Source: Nostoc sp. NMS9 (GTDB lineage: Bacteria; Cyanobacteriota; Cyanobacteriia; Cyanobacteriales; Nostocaceae). From it: a stretch of DNA of 64,000 nucleotides. The DNA is taken from the NCBI RefSeq assembly GCF_017114995.1, contig NZ_JABXKL010000039.1, positions 186,001-250,000 on the forward strand, written 5' to 3'. The notes below the pieces were generated by a model that was given only the letters and a program-made list of their open reading frames with translations, had not been told where the DNA came from and ran no database searches. The translations under genes and the position numbers were made by a program. This document shows, one piece after another, positions 26,339 to 34,560 of this stretch (the first letter of the stretch is position 1; the number at the start of each line of letters is the position of its first letter).

Positions 26339-27644
26339 TATTTTTCTTCCCTAAAATTGCTTGAGCTTGAGTAATGATTTCGCTAAATAGGCGTAAGCGT
26401 ACCCCCTCAAGTTTGGGTTCTAGTTGTTCGCGCACAACCTTTATCCGCAAAGAGTCTTCACGTTCATCTGGAAAAACTACAAAAGTTTCCGTTGCATCAC
26501 GCCGATACTGCACCTTTTGCAAACGTTCCTCATCTACGGATGCCCAATCTTTGAGATCAATTGCCCAGCGAACTTTGCGCGGGAACTCTACGAGTAAGTC
26601 AAATTCATCTATAAAAGGCCAGAGAGTAACGCACAAACCCAACTTTGTCAGTTCTTCTTTAAGTTGAATTTCCCAAATTCCTGGCAGTGTGCCGTACAAA
26701 TGCACGCCTGGCGTAACAGCTTTCCAATCCGCTGCTTTTTCTTTAGGAATAGGTGGCAATGGTTGAAGTTTTTTGATTGCACAAAGTCTTTCACACCAAG
26801 GGTTACGGCAGCTATAAGTACCATCAGGGCGTTGGCGTTGCACATACTTGCAGCGGGGACACAGATGATAGACTCTATCCTCTGCCAACTTATCCATATC
26901 GACATAGATTTCTAGCCGCGACAATAACTCGCGCAGTTGTCTGAGTTCGGGTAAACGTAGCTGTTGCCGATATTCTGAGTAATGAAGAGTGGGTTTAGTG
27001 ATTATCAGTTGTCGAAAAGCGCAATAGGCATCGTTTAGCTGATTTCCCCGACAGTATTCCAGTACATCTTTCAGTACTGACTCTTCTACCTGCGCCACCA
27101 CATCATTACCCGAAACTTGCCATTCTCTAGAAAAGTCGGAAACTACTCCGTCTTCTATAAGGCTGACATCTGGCGAAAGATATTTAATCTCTTGGGCTAG
27201 TTTCCAGGAAGTAATTGATGTTTCCGCCCAATCAAAAAATTGGGGTAGGTTCTCTGGGGCTTGTTCTCCCCGCAGCAACGAAGTTAAATACATACGGGAC
27301 ATACCAATGCGAAGCGCTTCTGGTACTTGACTTTGCTTTTCTAGTTCGAGTTTTTCCCACTGCACCACGCCAGTAGCTAAATACCGCAGAGTGTCTGTCA
27401 CAGATATTTGTAGAGATGGTGTCTCTGATTCAGATTGAAGGAGGCGATAACTGCGGGCGCTGTGATCATCCCATTCAACGTCGATGCCGCGCATAGTCTG
27501 CAACCAACGCTGAACTGTTGCTTTTTGACGCGGTTGCATTCCGAGTTCTAGACACAACTCCTCCAAAGTTGGCCCCTGTTTATGGATGCTGAACCATTGC
27601 TGAAGTGTATCCAGAATTTTTTGTCGATGTTTAGTGATTTTCAT
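26331..27644 (-). CDS. wHTH-zinc ribbon-REase protein of pPIWI-RE island
   Basis: This 437-residue protein is the first gene of the island. Residues about 6-68 form a LexA-like winged helix (RQKILDTLQQWF, PTLEELCLELGM). A central helical part matches the island-specific domain in position. A zinc ribbon is at about 261-289 (CPRCKYVQ, YSCRNPWCERLC). A PD-(D/E)XK nuclease follows at about 325-375: Glu in WEIQLKEELTKLG, Asp in DEFDLLVEF, and AIDLKDW carrying the D-x-K. An AGGA lies upstream of ATG 27644. I infer DNA binding plus cleavage. The wHTH may also regulate the operon. Confidence 0.82.
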   Translation of the reverse strand: MKITKHRQKILDTLQQWFSIHKQGPTLEELCLELGMQPRQKATVQRWLQTMRGIDVEWDDHSARSYRLLQSESETPSLQISVTDTLRYLATGVVQWEKLELEKQSQVPEALRIGMSRMYLTSLLRGEQAPENLPQFFDWAETSITSWKLAQEIKYLSPDVSLIEDGVVSDFSREWQVSGNDVVAQVEESVLKDVLEYCRGNQLNDAYCAFRQLIITKPTLHYSEYRQQLRLPELRQLRELLSRLEIYVDMDKLAEDRVYHLCPRCKYVQRQRPDGTYSCRNPWCERLCAIKKLQPLPPIPKEKAADWKAVTPGVHLYGTLPGIWEIQLKEELTKLGLCVTLWPFIDEFDLLVEFPRKVRWAIDLKDWASVDEERLQKVQYRRDATETFVVFPDEREDSLRIKVVREQLEPKLEGVRLRLFSEIITQAQAILGKKNNA

Positions 27645-28288
27645 TGTTCATCCTGCTATTTAGCAAGAAGTGTGACACCCACCAAACTTGCATGTCAATA
27701 AACTGTTTCTATGTTTCCACTAAGTTTCCAAAGTTTCAATTTTAGCAATATTGAATGGAAATCTCCGGAAATGTCCCTCAATACCCAACTAAGTACAAAT
27801 CACCATAAAAATGAGTCAGATTCTGTTTTTTGTAGCTTGGGTTTTTTTCTTCAATCCAACTGCCAATTTGGATTTTTGACCTTTCTTAACGGGACTTAAA
27901 CATTTTTGAGGGAAAAACAAGTCTCAAACCCATGTAGGGTAAGGGAAATACACCAAATGCTCAAAAATAGCCCAAACTCAGATATATTAAGAAATTAAGC
28001 AAAACGATGTCAAAGTCTTTCTGTATATAAATTTGAGGTTCTTTTTTGGGTGTTTTTTGTCTAAGTCCCATTAATGACGATGCGTACTAAGAGATAAAAT
28101 TGCCCAGTTTATTTTGTGATTAATTCATTACCGATCCACTTGCACTCAGTATGACTGATAGGTATTAGGTCAGTCATGCATTTTTCAGCATAAATAGCTA
28201 GTTTTTGTTGCAAAAGCTCAAGATTATTTACCATTCAACAGTTATATAAAAAGCAAAAATAACCTGTAACAGAGAGGTTTGCAAAATC
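27645..28288. other. Divergent control region between pPIWI-RE island and sigF
   Basis: About 640 AT-rich bases. At 28150-28178 TATGACTGA pairs with TCAGTCATG around an 11-base loop and is followed by TTTTT; this is a terminator-like hairpin in the sigF leader (plus strand) or between the divergent units. A short frame at 27711-27899 has no coding character. Confidence 0.5.
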
Positions 28289-28561
28289 ATGCGTACAAAT
28301 ACTGAATTGTGGAGTTCGACCCCTGATAAGTTCAGTGAAACGACGATGGCTTATTCTGACTTGACTAACGAAAATAATGACAGCTTAGAAGAAAATATAC
28401 GCAACTCCATTTTCTCAGAAATAGGAGTTACAACAAAGGAATGTATATGGCAACAAGTGAGTCCTCTTTACGAACTGATGGTATCGAATTATTACACTTG
28501 TACCACCAGAATCCTTCTATTAAACTTCGTAATAAACTTGTACAGTTACATACTGGCTTAG
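28289..28561 (+). CDS. Possible small ORF overlapping the start of sigF
   Basis: A 90-codon frame begins at ATG 28289, about 11 bases after AGAGAGG, and overlaps the sigma-factor gene in another frame for over 100 bases. The first 50 residues are hydrophilic and plausible as protein; the overlapping tail is not. It may be a leader peptide coupled to sigF or chance. I keep it only as a low-confidence entry. Confidence 0.25.
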   Translation: MRTNTELWSSTPDKFSETTMAYSDLTNENNDSLEENIRNSIFSEIGVTTKECIWQQVSPLYELMVSNYYTCTTRILLLNFVINLYSYILA

Positions 28562-29232
28562 TACGGAAGATGGCTCATAAATTCAGCCATCAATGTAATG
28601 AACCTTATGAAGATTTAGAACAAATCGGTTATTTTGGTTTGATTCGGGCAATTGAGCGCTTCGACCCTAGCCAAGGATATGCTTTTAGTTCCTTTGCTGT
28701 GCCATATATTCGCGGTGAGATGCTGCACTTTTTGCGCGATCGCAGTACTCTATTAAAAATTCCCCGTCGTTGGCAAGAATTATATAATGAAGGACAAAAG
28801 ATTCGCAAGGACTTGTCAATCTCTTTAGGTCGCCCGCCCAAGGATGCTGAAATTGCCAGCCAACTTCGGGTATCTGTACAAGAGTGGCAGGAAACCAAGT
28901 TAGCTGCTCAAAACCGGATGCCCTTGAGTTTAGATGCAACCGCAGTTAACTATGTTGATTGCCAAATAACCTTGGGTGAGGCACTTCCTTGTCCTCGTTC
29001 TCATGTGCTTCTCCAACAAGAAGAAGAACGCCAACAACTCCAAGGCGCAATCAATATGTTGGAAGAAAAGCCCCGCATGGCAGTTGAAATGGTATTTTTG
29101 AAGGAACTTTCTCGCAAGGATGCTGCTAAAAATATTGGTACTAGTCCAATGACAGTAACGCGCTATCTCCAAAAGGGAATTCAAGATTTGATTTGTTATT
29201 TACAACCACAAGTAATGCCCACAGGATCTTGA
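28447..29232 (+). CDS. sigF: Group 3 RNA polymerase sigma factor, SigF type
   Basis: This 261-residue sigma-70-family protein has region 2 (LVRKMAHKFSHQ, YEDLEQIGYFGLIRAIERFDP, FSSFAVPYIRGEMLHFLRD), region 3 (SLGRPPKDAEIASQLRVSV) and region 4 (LEEKPRMAVEMVFLKELSRKDAAKNIGTSPMTVTRYL). The lack of region 1 and the length point to the cyanobacterial SigF group, tied to motility, pilus or stress gene control. I use ATG 28447 with AAGGA six bases upstream rather than ATG 28441, which abuts the site. Confidence 0.9.
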   Translation: MATSESSLRTDGIELLHLYHQNPSIKLRNKLVQLHTGLVRKMAHKFSHQCNEPYEDLEQIGYFGLIRAIERFDPSQGYAFSSFAVPYIRGEMLHFLRDRSTLLKIPRRWQELYNEGQKIRKDLSISLGRPPKDAEIASQLRVSVQEWQETKLAAQNRMPLSLDATAVNYVDCQITLGEALPCPRSHVLLQQEEERQQLQGAINMLEEKPRMAVEMVFLKELSRKDAAKNIGTSPMTVTRYLQKGIQDLICYLQPQVMPTGS

Positions 29233-29307
29233 TGTCATTAGTCAATGGTCAGTGGTTAGTAGAAAAGCAACTGACAAATGACAAATGACTAATGACTAAT
29301 GACTAAA
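29233..29307. repeat. STRR-type heptamer repeats
   Basis: Imperfect tandem copies of a heptamer (AATGACT/AATGACA) fill most of the gap between sigF and chlD, which converge here. The same heptamer family occurs at 63857-63892. Confidence 0.75.
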
Positions 29308-31335
29308 TTATCTAGATTTTAAATCAGCGATCGCACCTTTGGTCATGGCAGCAATAGCTTGATCTGTCGCTTTCGGTAAATGATAATATTTACCGCCGGC
29401 TGTTTGCGATAATTCTTTAGCAAAGCCCGTAGACACAAATTTACTTTCCGTATCAATTACTAATAGTTGCATCCCCAGAGCACGGATTCTCGCAGCAATT
29501 TCTAATAATTCTCCTTTGATATCTGGCTTTTCTCCTGGTTCTAGCTGTTCACCCAAAGAACGCGCTAAGGGAATATTACCCCGCCCATCGGTGATTGCGA
29601 CAAGGACAACTTGTCCAATATCTCCACTCATCTGAGCATTTAAGCCGACGCGTACAGCTTGAGTTAAACCATGCGCTAAGGGCGAACCCCCACCACAGGG
29701 CAACCTTTCCAAACGGTTACGCGCCAAAGCAATAGAACGTGTTGGAGGCAATAATACCTCTGCCTGTTCTCCTCGAAAGGGAATTAATGCTATTTGGTCA
29801 CGGTTTTGATAAGCTTCTGTCAACAGTTGCATCACCGCACCTTTAGCCGATTGCATTCGATTCAGGGCCATTGAGCCAGAAGCATCTACCACAAATACTA
29901 CCAACGCCCCTGCTTTGCGTACCAGGCGTTTCGAGCGAATATCAGGCTGTTCGACAATAACTTTTCTATCTGGGTGTCTTTCTTTTCGTGCTTTTTGATA
30001 TGGAGCCGCAGCTCTCAAGGTGGCATCTACTGCAATGCGTCGCGCTTTCCCCTTGGGCAACATTGGCTTAATGTAGCGTCCCCTGTCATCAGAAAAGATG
30101 ACACTGCGACTACCAGATTTACCTTGCCGCTTCGCCGTTTGAGTAAAGTAAAGTACGCTGTCATCAAGAATTATCCCTTCCGGATTAAAAATGAATTCTT
30201 CCGGAATGCTAGGGGGTTCTTGCTCTTGATTTTCTTCCTGTTCTTCTTGTTCTTCCTCTTCTGATTCGTCCTGGGGTTCTTCTTGATTCTGTTGCGGCGG
30301 CGGTGGAGGCGGTGGCGGTGCTTGTTCGGGTGGTGGTGTCTGCACAACTGTGGCGCGTGGTACAATCACCAGTTCCACAGCACGGCGCAAATCTTCGGCA
30401 TTAACTGTTGTTCGTCCCTCCAAAGCCGCAGCAGCTTTGGCAACCCGCGTGGCAAATAATTCGGCGCGATGTCCCTGAACTCCGCCGCGAATGGCCTCAT
30501 CCACTAAGTAGGCAATTTGTTCATGGGTGATGATTACTTCTTTCAACCATTCCCGCGCCAAGATAATTTGGGTTTTGAGCGAGTCTAAATCTTCGTTGTA
30601 CTGTTGGAGGAAGTCTTGGGGAGATTTAGAATAAGCGATCGCAACTTCAACTGCTGCTACTCTTTGATCTAAGCCGAGTACACCGTCAGCAGAGAGTGCG
30701 ATCGCAATTCTATCTAGCAAATGCTCCCTTAATCCGCCTTCTTCTGGGTTGTAGGTGGCAATAAACAGGGATTTGCACGGATGTTGAAAACTAATCCCTT
30801 CCCGTTCAATCTGGTTGCGTCCTTCAGATAATACTGTTAGAAGCTGATTTGATATTTGGTCATCTAATAAATTAATTTCATCTACGTACAGTACACCCCG
30901 GTTTGCTGTAGCGAGTAATCCAGGCTGAAAAATCGTATCACCTTGTTTTACCGACTTTTCAACATCTACTGAACCTAATAGTCGGTCTTCGGTGATACCT
31001 AGAGGAATTTGCAAAAAAGGCGCGGGTATAATTTCGACGGGCACATCTTGAATGTCTTTTTCTGCATACTCCGCCAAAAGTTGATCGTCCCATTCTTCTG
31101 GGTGGTTGGGGTCGCAATTACTGATTGAGCCTTTGACAACTTCAATGGGCGGTAGTAAAGCGTGGATAGCACGAGCCATTACAGATTTTGCCGTACCGCG
31201 ACGACCTGCGATCGCCACTCCTCCCAAACCAGGATCAACTGCGGCTAACAGTAAAGCTAATTTAATTGCTTCTTGACCAACTACGGCTGTCAAGGGAAAA
31301 GCAGTGATGGTGGGATTGATAGTAGGCGCAGGCAT
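29308..31335 (-). CDS. chlD: Magnesium chelatase subunit D
   Basis: This 675-residue protein is the scaffold ATPase subunit of Mg-chelatase, which commits protoporphyrin IX to chlorophyll. The N-terminal AAA+ domain (residues 1 to about 330) has [13 protein letters not shown] and [10 protein letters not shown] Pro-rich then Glu-rich linker ([18 protein letters not shown]) spans about 335-385. The C-terminal von Willebrand A domain carries the MIDAS motif [12 protein letters not shown]. Length and order are standard for cyanobacterial ChlD. It is transcribed alone, convergent with sigF. Confidence 0.97.
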   Translation of the reverse strand: MPAPTINPTITAFPLTAVVGQEAIKLALLLAAVDPGLGGVAIAGRRGTAKSVMARAIHALLPPIEVVKGSISNCDPNHPEEWDDQLLAEYAEKDIQDVPVEIIPAPFLQIPLGITEDRLLGSVDVEKSVKQGDTIFQPGLLATANRGVLYVDEINLLDDQISNQLLTVLSEGRNQIEREGISFQHPCKSLFIATYNPEEGGLREHLLDRIAIALSADGVLGLDQRVAAVEVAIAYSKSPQDFLQQYNEDLDSLKTQIILAREWLKEVIITHEQIAYLVDEAIRGGVQGHRAELFATRVAKAAAALEGRTTVNAEDLRRAVELVIVPRATVVQTPPPEQAPPPPPPPPQQNQEEPQDESEEEEQEEQEENQEQEPPSIPEEFIFNPEGIILDDSVLYFTQTAKRQGKSGSRSVIFSDDRGRYIKPMLPKGKARRIAVDATLRAAAPYQKARKERHPDRKVIVEQPDIRSKRLVRKAGALVVFVVDASGSMALNRMQSAKGAVMQLLTEAYQNRDQIALIPFRGEQAEVLLPPTRSIALARNRLERLPCGGGSPLAHGLTQAVRVGLNAQMSGDIGQVVLVAITDGRGNIPLARSLGEQLEPGEKPDIKGELLEIAARIRALGMQLLVIDTESKFVSTGFAKELSQTAGGKYYHLPKATDQAIAAMTKGAIADLKSR

Positions 31336-31436
31336 TGTTTGCTTTCTTAGCGAGTCTCGGCCTTTAGCATACCAATTTCTGACACATTTAGAATAGTGGG
31401 CGTTACGTCATCACATTTCCCTTGGGAGGAAGATTT

Positions 31437-32021
31437 ATGAGTATTGCCCAGGCTAAACGCTTCACACTAACTGAATACCACAGGCTTGGAGAATTGGGCT
31501 TTTTCCATGAATATGACCACATTGAATTAATCAACGGGGAAATTATTGAAATGGCATCCAAAAGTACAGCCCATGAAACTTGTTTGCGAAACTTGTTGCG
31601 CGAACTTTCAAAAATTGTAGGTGATAGAGCAACTTTGCAATCTCAAGCTCCGATTGCTTTACTACCTAATAGCGAACCTGAACCGGATTTTGCTATTCTT
31701 CAAAACCGAGATGACAATTATCTTTCTGGTCATCCTCAACCTGCTGATGTGTTATTGGTGATGGAAGTTTCCGATTCTTCTTTGGGTTATGACCAAGATG
31801 TGAAAATACCTCTTTATGCTAAAGCAGGTATTGCTGATTATTGGATATTCAATTTATTCGATAATTATTTGGAAGTTTACAGTGAAGCATATCAGAATAA
31901 TCAAGGCAAATATGGTTATTTAAATAAACAGATTATTTTATCAAATCAAGTCTTGAAGAAGAATTCAGAAGTCAGAATTCAGGCGTCAGAATCAATAGTG
32001 GGGGATTCAGACCTGTTTTGA
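31437..32021 (+). CDS. Uma2 family endonuclease-like protein (DUF820)
   Basis: This 194-residue protein has the Uma2 PD-(D/E)XK fold: LTEYHRLGELG, HIELINGEIIEMA, SEPEPDFAIL, DVLLVMEVSDSSLGYDQ and YAKAGIADYWI. Such proteins are highly expanded in cyanobacteria and their role is unsettled. The ATG at 31437 follows GGAGGAAG, and the earlier TTG is rejected. The last 20 or so residues are encoded by STRR-like DNA (repeats of CAGAATTCAG/AGTCAGAATTCAGG), so the C-terminus may have been replaced by a repeat insertion. It is divergent from chlD. Confidence 0.85.
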   Translation: MSIAQAKRFTLTEYHRLGELGFFHEYDHIELINGEIIEMASKSTAHETCLRNLLRELSKIVGDRATLQSQAPIALLPNSEPEPDFAILQNRDDNYLSGHPQPADVLLVMEVSDSSLGYDQDVKIPLYAKAGIADYWIFNLFDNYLEVYSEAYQNNQGKYGYLNKQIILSNQVLKKNSEVRIQASESIVGDSDLF

Positions 32022-32146
32022 TAAATTTTCCTTGCTTCTCGGAATTATATCTTGATTTAGTGAGGATATTTCCTCCCAAGCTGATTTTTTAAACTTTGCT
32101 ATAGCAATGAGATAAGATTCAGTCATAAGACCAAGGAGTAAGTTTT

Positions 32147-32755
32147 ATGGCTTATAGTGATTTCAAACTTATTGAAGTTATTGATTCTTTTGGGTTAGTT
32201 ATCCACGAGTCATCTGGATTATTTGCGACTGCGCAGGAGCAAGAAGGTAGTGATTTATTATCTACTATACTTAAAGAAAATGTTGATTTAGCGGTAGCGA
32301 TAAGTTCAGAGAAAGCTCGAAGTGAAATGATAATTAGTCCAATTTTATTAGAAATTAGACGCAAATTTAATTATGAAATAAGTTTTTTTTCTGGAGTTGA
32401 TTTTACTGTTGATAGCCAGCGAGGATTAAACGGCTTTTGTGATTTTATTTTGAGTCTTTCTTCGGAGCAGCTGCTTGTACGTAGTCCGGTGATTGTCTTA
32501 GTAGAAAGTAAAAATGAGAATTTGAGGTCTGGTTTAGCACAATGTATTGCTGAAATGGTAGCTGCCCAGTTATTTAATGAGAGAAGTGGAAATCAAATCA
32601 AAGCTATATATGGTGCTGTTACTATCGGTACTATCTGGCAATTTCTCAAGCTTGAAGGTAATGTAGTTTCGATTGATTTGAGTGAATATTATATTAAGGA
32701 TATTAAGAGAATTTTAGGTATTTTGTATAGTGCGATCGCACAAAATAAGCCATAA
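32147..32755 (+). CDS. Predicted PD-(D/E)XK nuclease-like hypothetical protein
   Basis: This 202-residue protein is preceded by AAGGAG. It has a motif order compatible with a restriction-like fold: Glu in SPILLEIRRKF, then GFCDFIL (candidate Asp) and VLVESKNENLRSGLAQCIAEMVAAQ, where E-S-K would be the (D/E)-x-K and the following helix carries a conserved Gln. This pattern is common in cyanobacterial hypothetical proteins. I infer the fold; target and partner are unknown. It stands between Uma2 and HNH genes, all on the plus strand but well separated. Confidence 0.7.
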   Translation: MAYSDFKLIEVIDSFGLVIHESSGLFATAQEQEGSDLLSTILKENVDLAVAISSEKARSEMIISPILLEIRRKFNYEISFFSGVDFTVDSQRGLNGFCDFILSLSSEQLLVRSPVIVLVESKNENLRSGLAQCIAEMVAAQLFNERSGNQIKAIYGAVTIGTIWQFLKLEGNVVSIDLSEYYIKDIKRILGILYSAIAQNKP

Positions 32756-32943
32756 ATTATTTATTAGCTAAAATATTATTTAAATAAATGATAGTTTTGA
32801 AATCATACCATAGATGATTTTTCAAGTTGATGGATATGGGCGATCGCTTTTACGAATATTCATGAATAACTATATTGACATCTAGTATAAACTATGCAAA
32901 TGTATATTTAACGACAGCAAAAGAATCGCACTCTAAAGTGCAA

Positions 32944-33155
32944 GTTTTTGGTGTTGTCTCAGCAGCAGAATTCCTAGTTTCCTGCCGAGCTTCGTGTCAT
33001 CCCTTCGGCTGAATATGTCAGCCAAATGTCAGGTCAACTGATTGACTAGACTTTCAACGGCAAGGCAAGATATTTGGGTAAATTTTCAGGGGAAAGGATG
33101 ACGCAAAACTTGGTAGGAAGCCAGGAATTCTACGGCTGAGACTTGAACCAAACAA
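32944..33155. repeat. Long palindromic element (about 60-bp inverted arms)
   Basis: The left arm (32944-33005) and the inverse of the right arm (33093-33155) share blocks in the same order: GTTTGGT-like start, GTCTCAGC, AGAATTCCT, TTCCT, and GTCATCC. I judge them roughly three-quarters identical. The 87-base centre has its own small hairpin (GGCTGA/TCAGCC). No ORF lies inside. It may be a MITE or a structured RNA gene. The rest of 32756-33288 holds only one HIP1-like site. Confidence 0.7.
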
Positions 33156-33288
33156 AAGCGTAGATAGTGAATTTTTTATATAGGAAGATTAATTTTTGAT
33201 TAATTCCCTCAATAAAAATTCGTTACCCCTAGTATGCCTAATATTCCAATGCTGTTCCAAACAATAAGCGAAATGGAACATCGAAAAA

Positions 33289-33525
33289 ATGAATCTCAAA
33301 CAAAAACGTAATAAGAAGCAGCAACTTATTGATTTGTATGGTTCTTACTGTTGGTGGTGTTGTCAAAACATCCCACAAAAAAATTTGACATTTGATCACC
33401 TTTTACCTAAGAGCCGTGGCGGTTCTAATTCTTTTGAAAACTTACGAGTTTCGTGCTTCCCATGTAACAATTCTCGTGGAAACAGTCTCTATCCGCCTCA
33501 CCGCTTCAAGAATAACTGTTTCTAG
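33289..33525 (+). CDS. HNH endonuclease domain protein
   Basis: This 78-residue single-domain protein has a CxxC pair (CWWCCQNI), the HNH core LTFDHLLPKSRGGSNSFENL and a second Cys pair in SCFPCNNSRG. These match McrA-like HNH nucleases with a structural zinc. It could nick or cut DNA, but no partner methylase or mobile element is beside it. A GGAA lies about 10 bases before the ATG. Confidence in the domain is high and in any defence role low. Confidence 0.85.
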   Translation: MNLKQKRNKKQQLIDLYGSYCWWCCQNIPQKNLTFDHLLPKSRGGSNSFENLRVSCFPCNNSRGNSLYPPHRFKNNCF

Positions 33526-33564
33526 GTAGCGTAGCATCTAAATTTTTGTAGGATTTTATGTTTT

Positions 33565-33589
33565 AAGGTGAGCATCTTGCCCACCTTTT
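33565..33589 (+). terminator. Terminator after HNH gene
   Basis: AAGGTGAGC pairs with GCCCACCTT (one mismatch) around ATCTT and is followed by TT. It separates the HNH gene from the RNase III gene. Confidence 0.7.
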
Positions 33590-33625
33590 CCATTCAATTA
33601 ATTACCAAAGATAGAGAAAATAAAA

Positions 33626-34312
33626 ATGCACAAACTTCTAATATTTCATAATGAAAAACTTCTACGCCGTGCACTTACCCACCGTTCTTACGTCCATGAA
33701 AACCCCGGAGAAGGCGAACACAATGAACGCCTAGAGTTTCTTGGTGATGCTTTGCTGAATTTCTTAAGTGGCGAATATCTCTATGGTCGTCATGCAGAAA
33801 TGGGAGAAGATGAATTAACCCGGCGGCGTTCGGCGCTGGTAGATGAAAAGCAATTGGCAAAATTCGCCCAAGAGGTAGGTTTAGACTTTAGAATGCGGTT
33901 AGGAAAAGGTGCAATTCGAGATGGAGGCTACCAAAATCCTAATTTGCTCAGTAGTACCTTTGAGGCACTTCTTGGTGCTTACTATTTGGATAATGATTCC
34001 AATATTGAAACAGTTCGCGCAATTATAGAACCACTATTTGATTCTGTAGATCCTAAACATATAATTGTATCTCGTTCTAATGTAGACTCAAAAAACCGCT
34101 TTCAAGAATGGGTACAACGCAACGTTACCCCAAATCCCCCTAAATATTTCACAGAACAAATAGGAGGCCCTTCTCACGCGCCAGAATTCATAGCCAAAGT
34201 ATTAGTAGATGAAAAAATTTACGGAGAAGGTAAGGGACGCAATAAAAAAGATGCAGAAAAAGCTTCTGCTGAAGATGCGCTAGCTAAGTTGAAAAAACAA
34301 GATTTGTTATAG
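33626..34312 (+). CDS. rnc: Ribonuclease III
   Basis: This 228-residue enzyme cleaves double-stranded RNA in rRNA and mRNA processing. The catalytic domain has the signature HNERLEFLGDALLNF with its Glu/Asp metal ligands, and the second acidic site in STFEALLGAYYLDN. A C-terminal double-stranded RNA-binding domain runs from about residue 155 (NRFQEWVQRN, GEGKGRNKKDAEKASAEDAL). Cyanobacteria often carry more than one rnc-like gene, and this is a full-length one. Confidence 0.96.
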   Translation: MHKLLIFHNEKLLRRALTHRSYVHENPGEGEHNERLEFLGDALLNFLSGEYLYGRHAEMGEDELTRRRSALVDEKQLAKFAQEVGLDFRMRLGKGAIRDGGYQNPNLLSSTFEALLGAYYLDNDSNIETVRAIIEPLFDSVDPKHIIVSRSNVDSKNRFQEWVQRNVTPNPPKYFTEQIGGPSHAPEFIAKVLVDEKIYGEGKGRNKKDAEKASAEDALAKLKKQDLL

Positions 34313-34415
34313 AGTTTACAGGTTCATAAATTTTGAGAATTTTAAAATTATACCAATTTTCTAAAATAAGGCAACAGATGTAAGCAGGGATTGCCTTGCT
34401 GCATCTAAATTTCTC

Positions 34416-34442
34416 AATTGCGAATTGCGAATTGCGAATTGG
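34416..34442. repeat. STRR heptamer array
   Basis: Three copies of AATTGCG plus a partial fourth in tandem, in the space between the convergent rnc and ftsH genes. Confidence 0.85.
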
Positions 34443-34560
34443 TATTAGAAGCTTCCTAACACTGAAAAACCGCAAAAAAATGAGGGTGGCGTATACCATC
34501 CCCATTTTATTTTTTGTTACTTTACTCATTTCCAGATAGTAGCCAGAAAAGAGTCAACTA

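Noticed and set aside
24054..26915. Several 60-97 codon plus-strand ORFs within the pPIWI-RE island
   Set aside because: They are antisense shadows of the helicase and nuclease genes, with no independent support.
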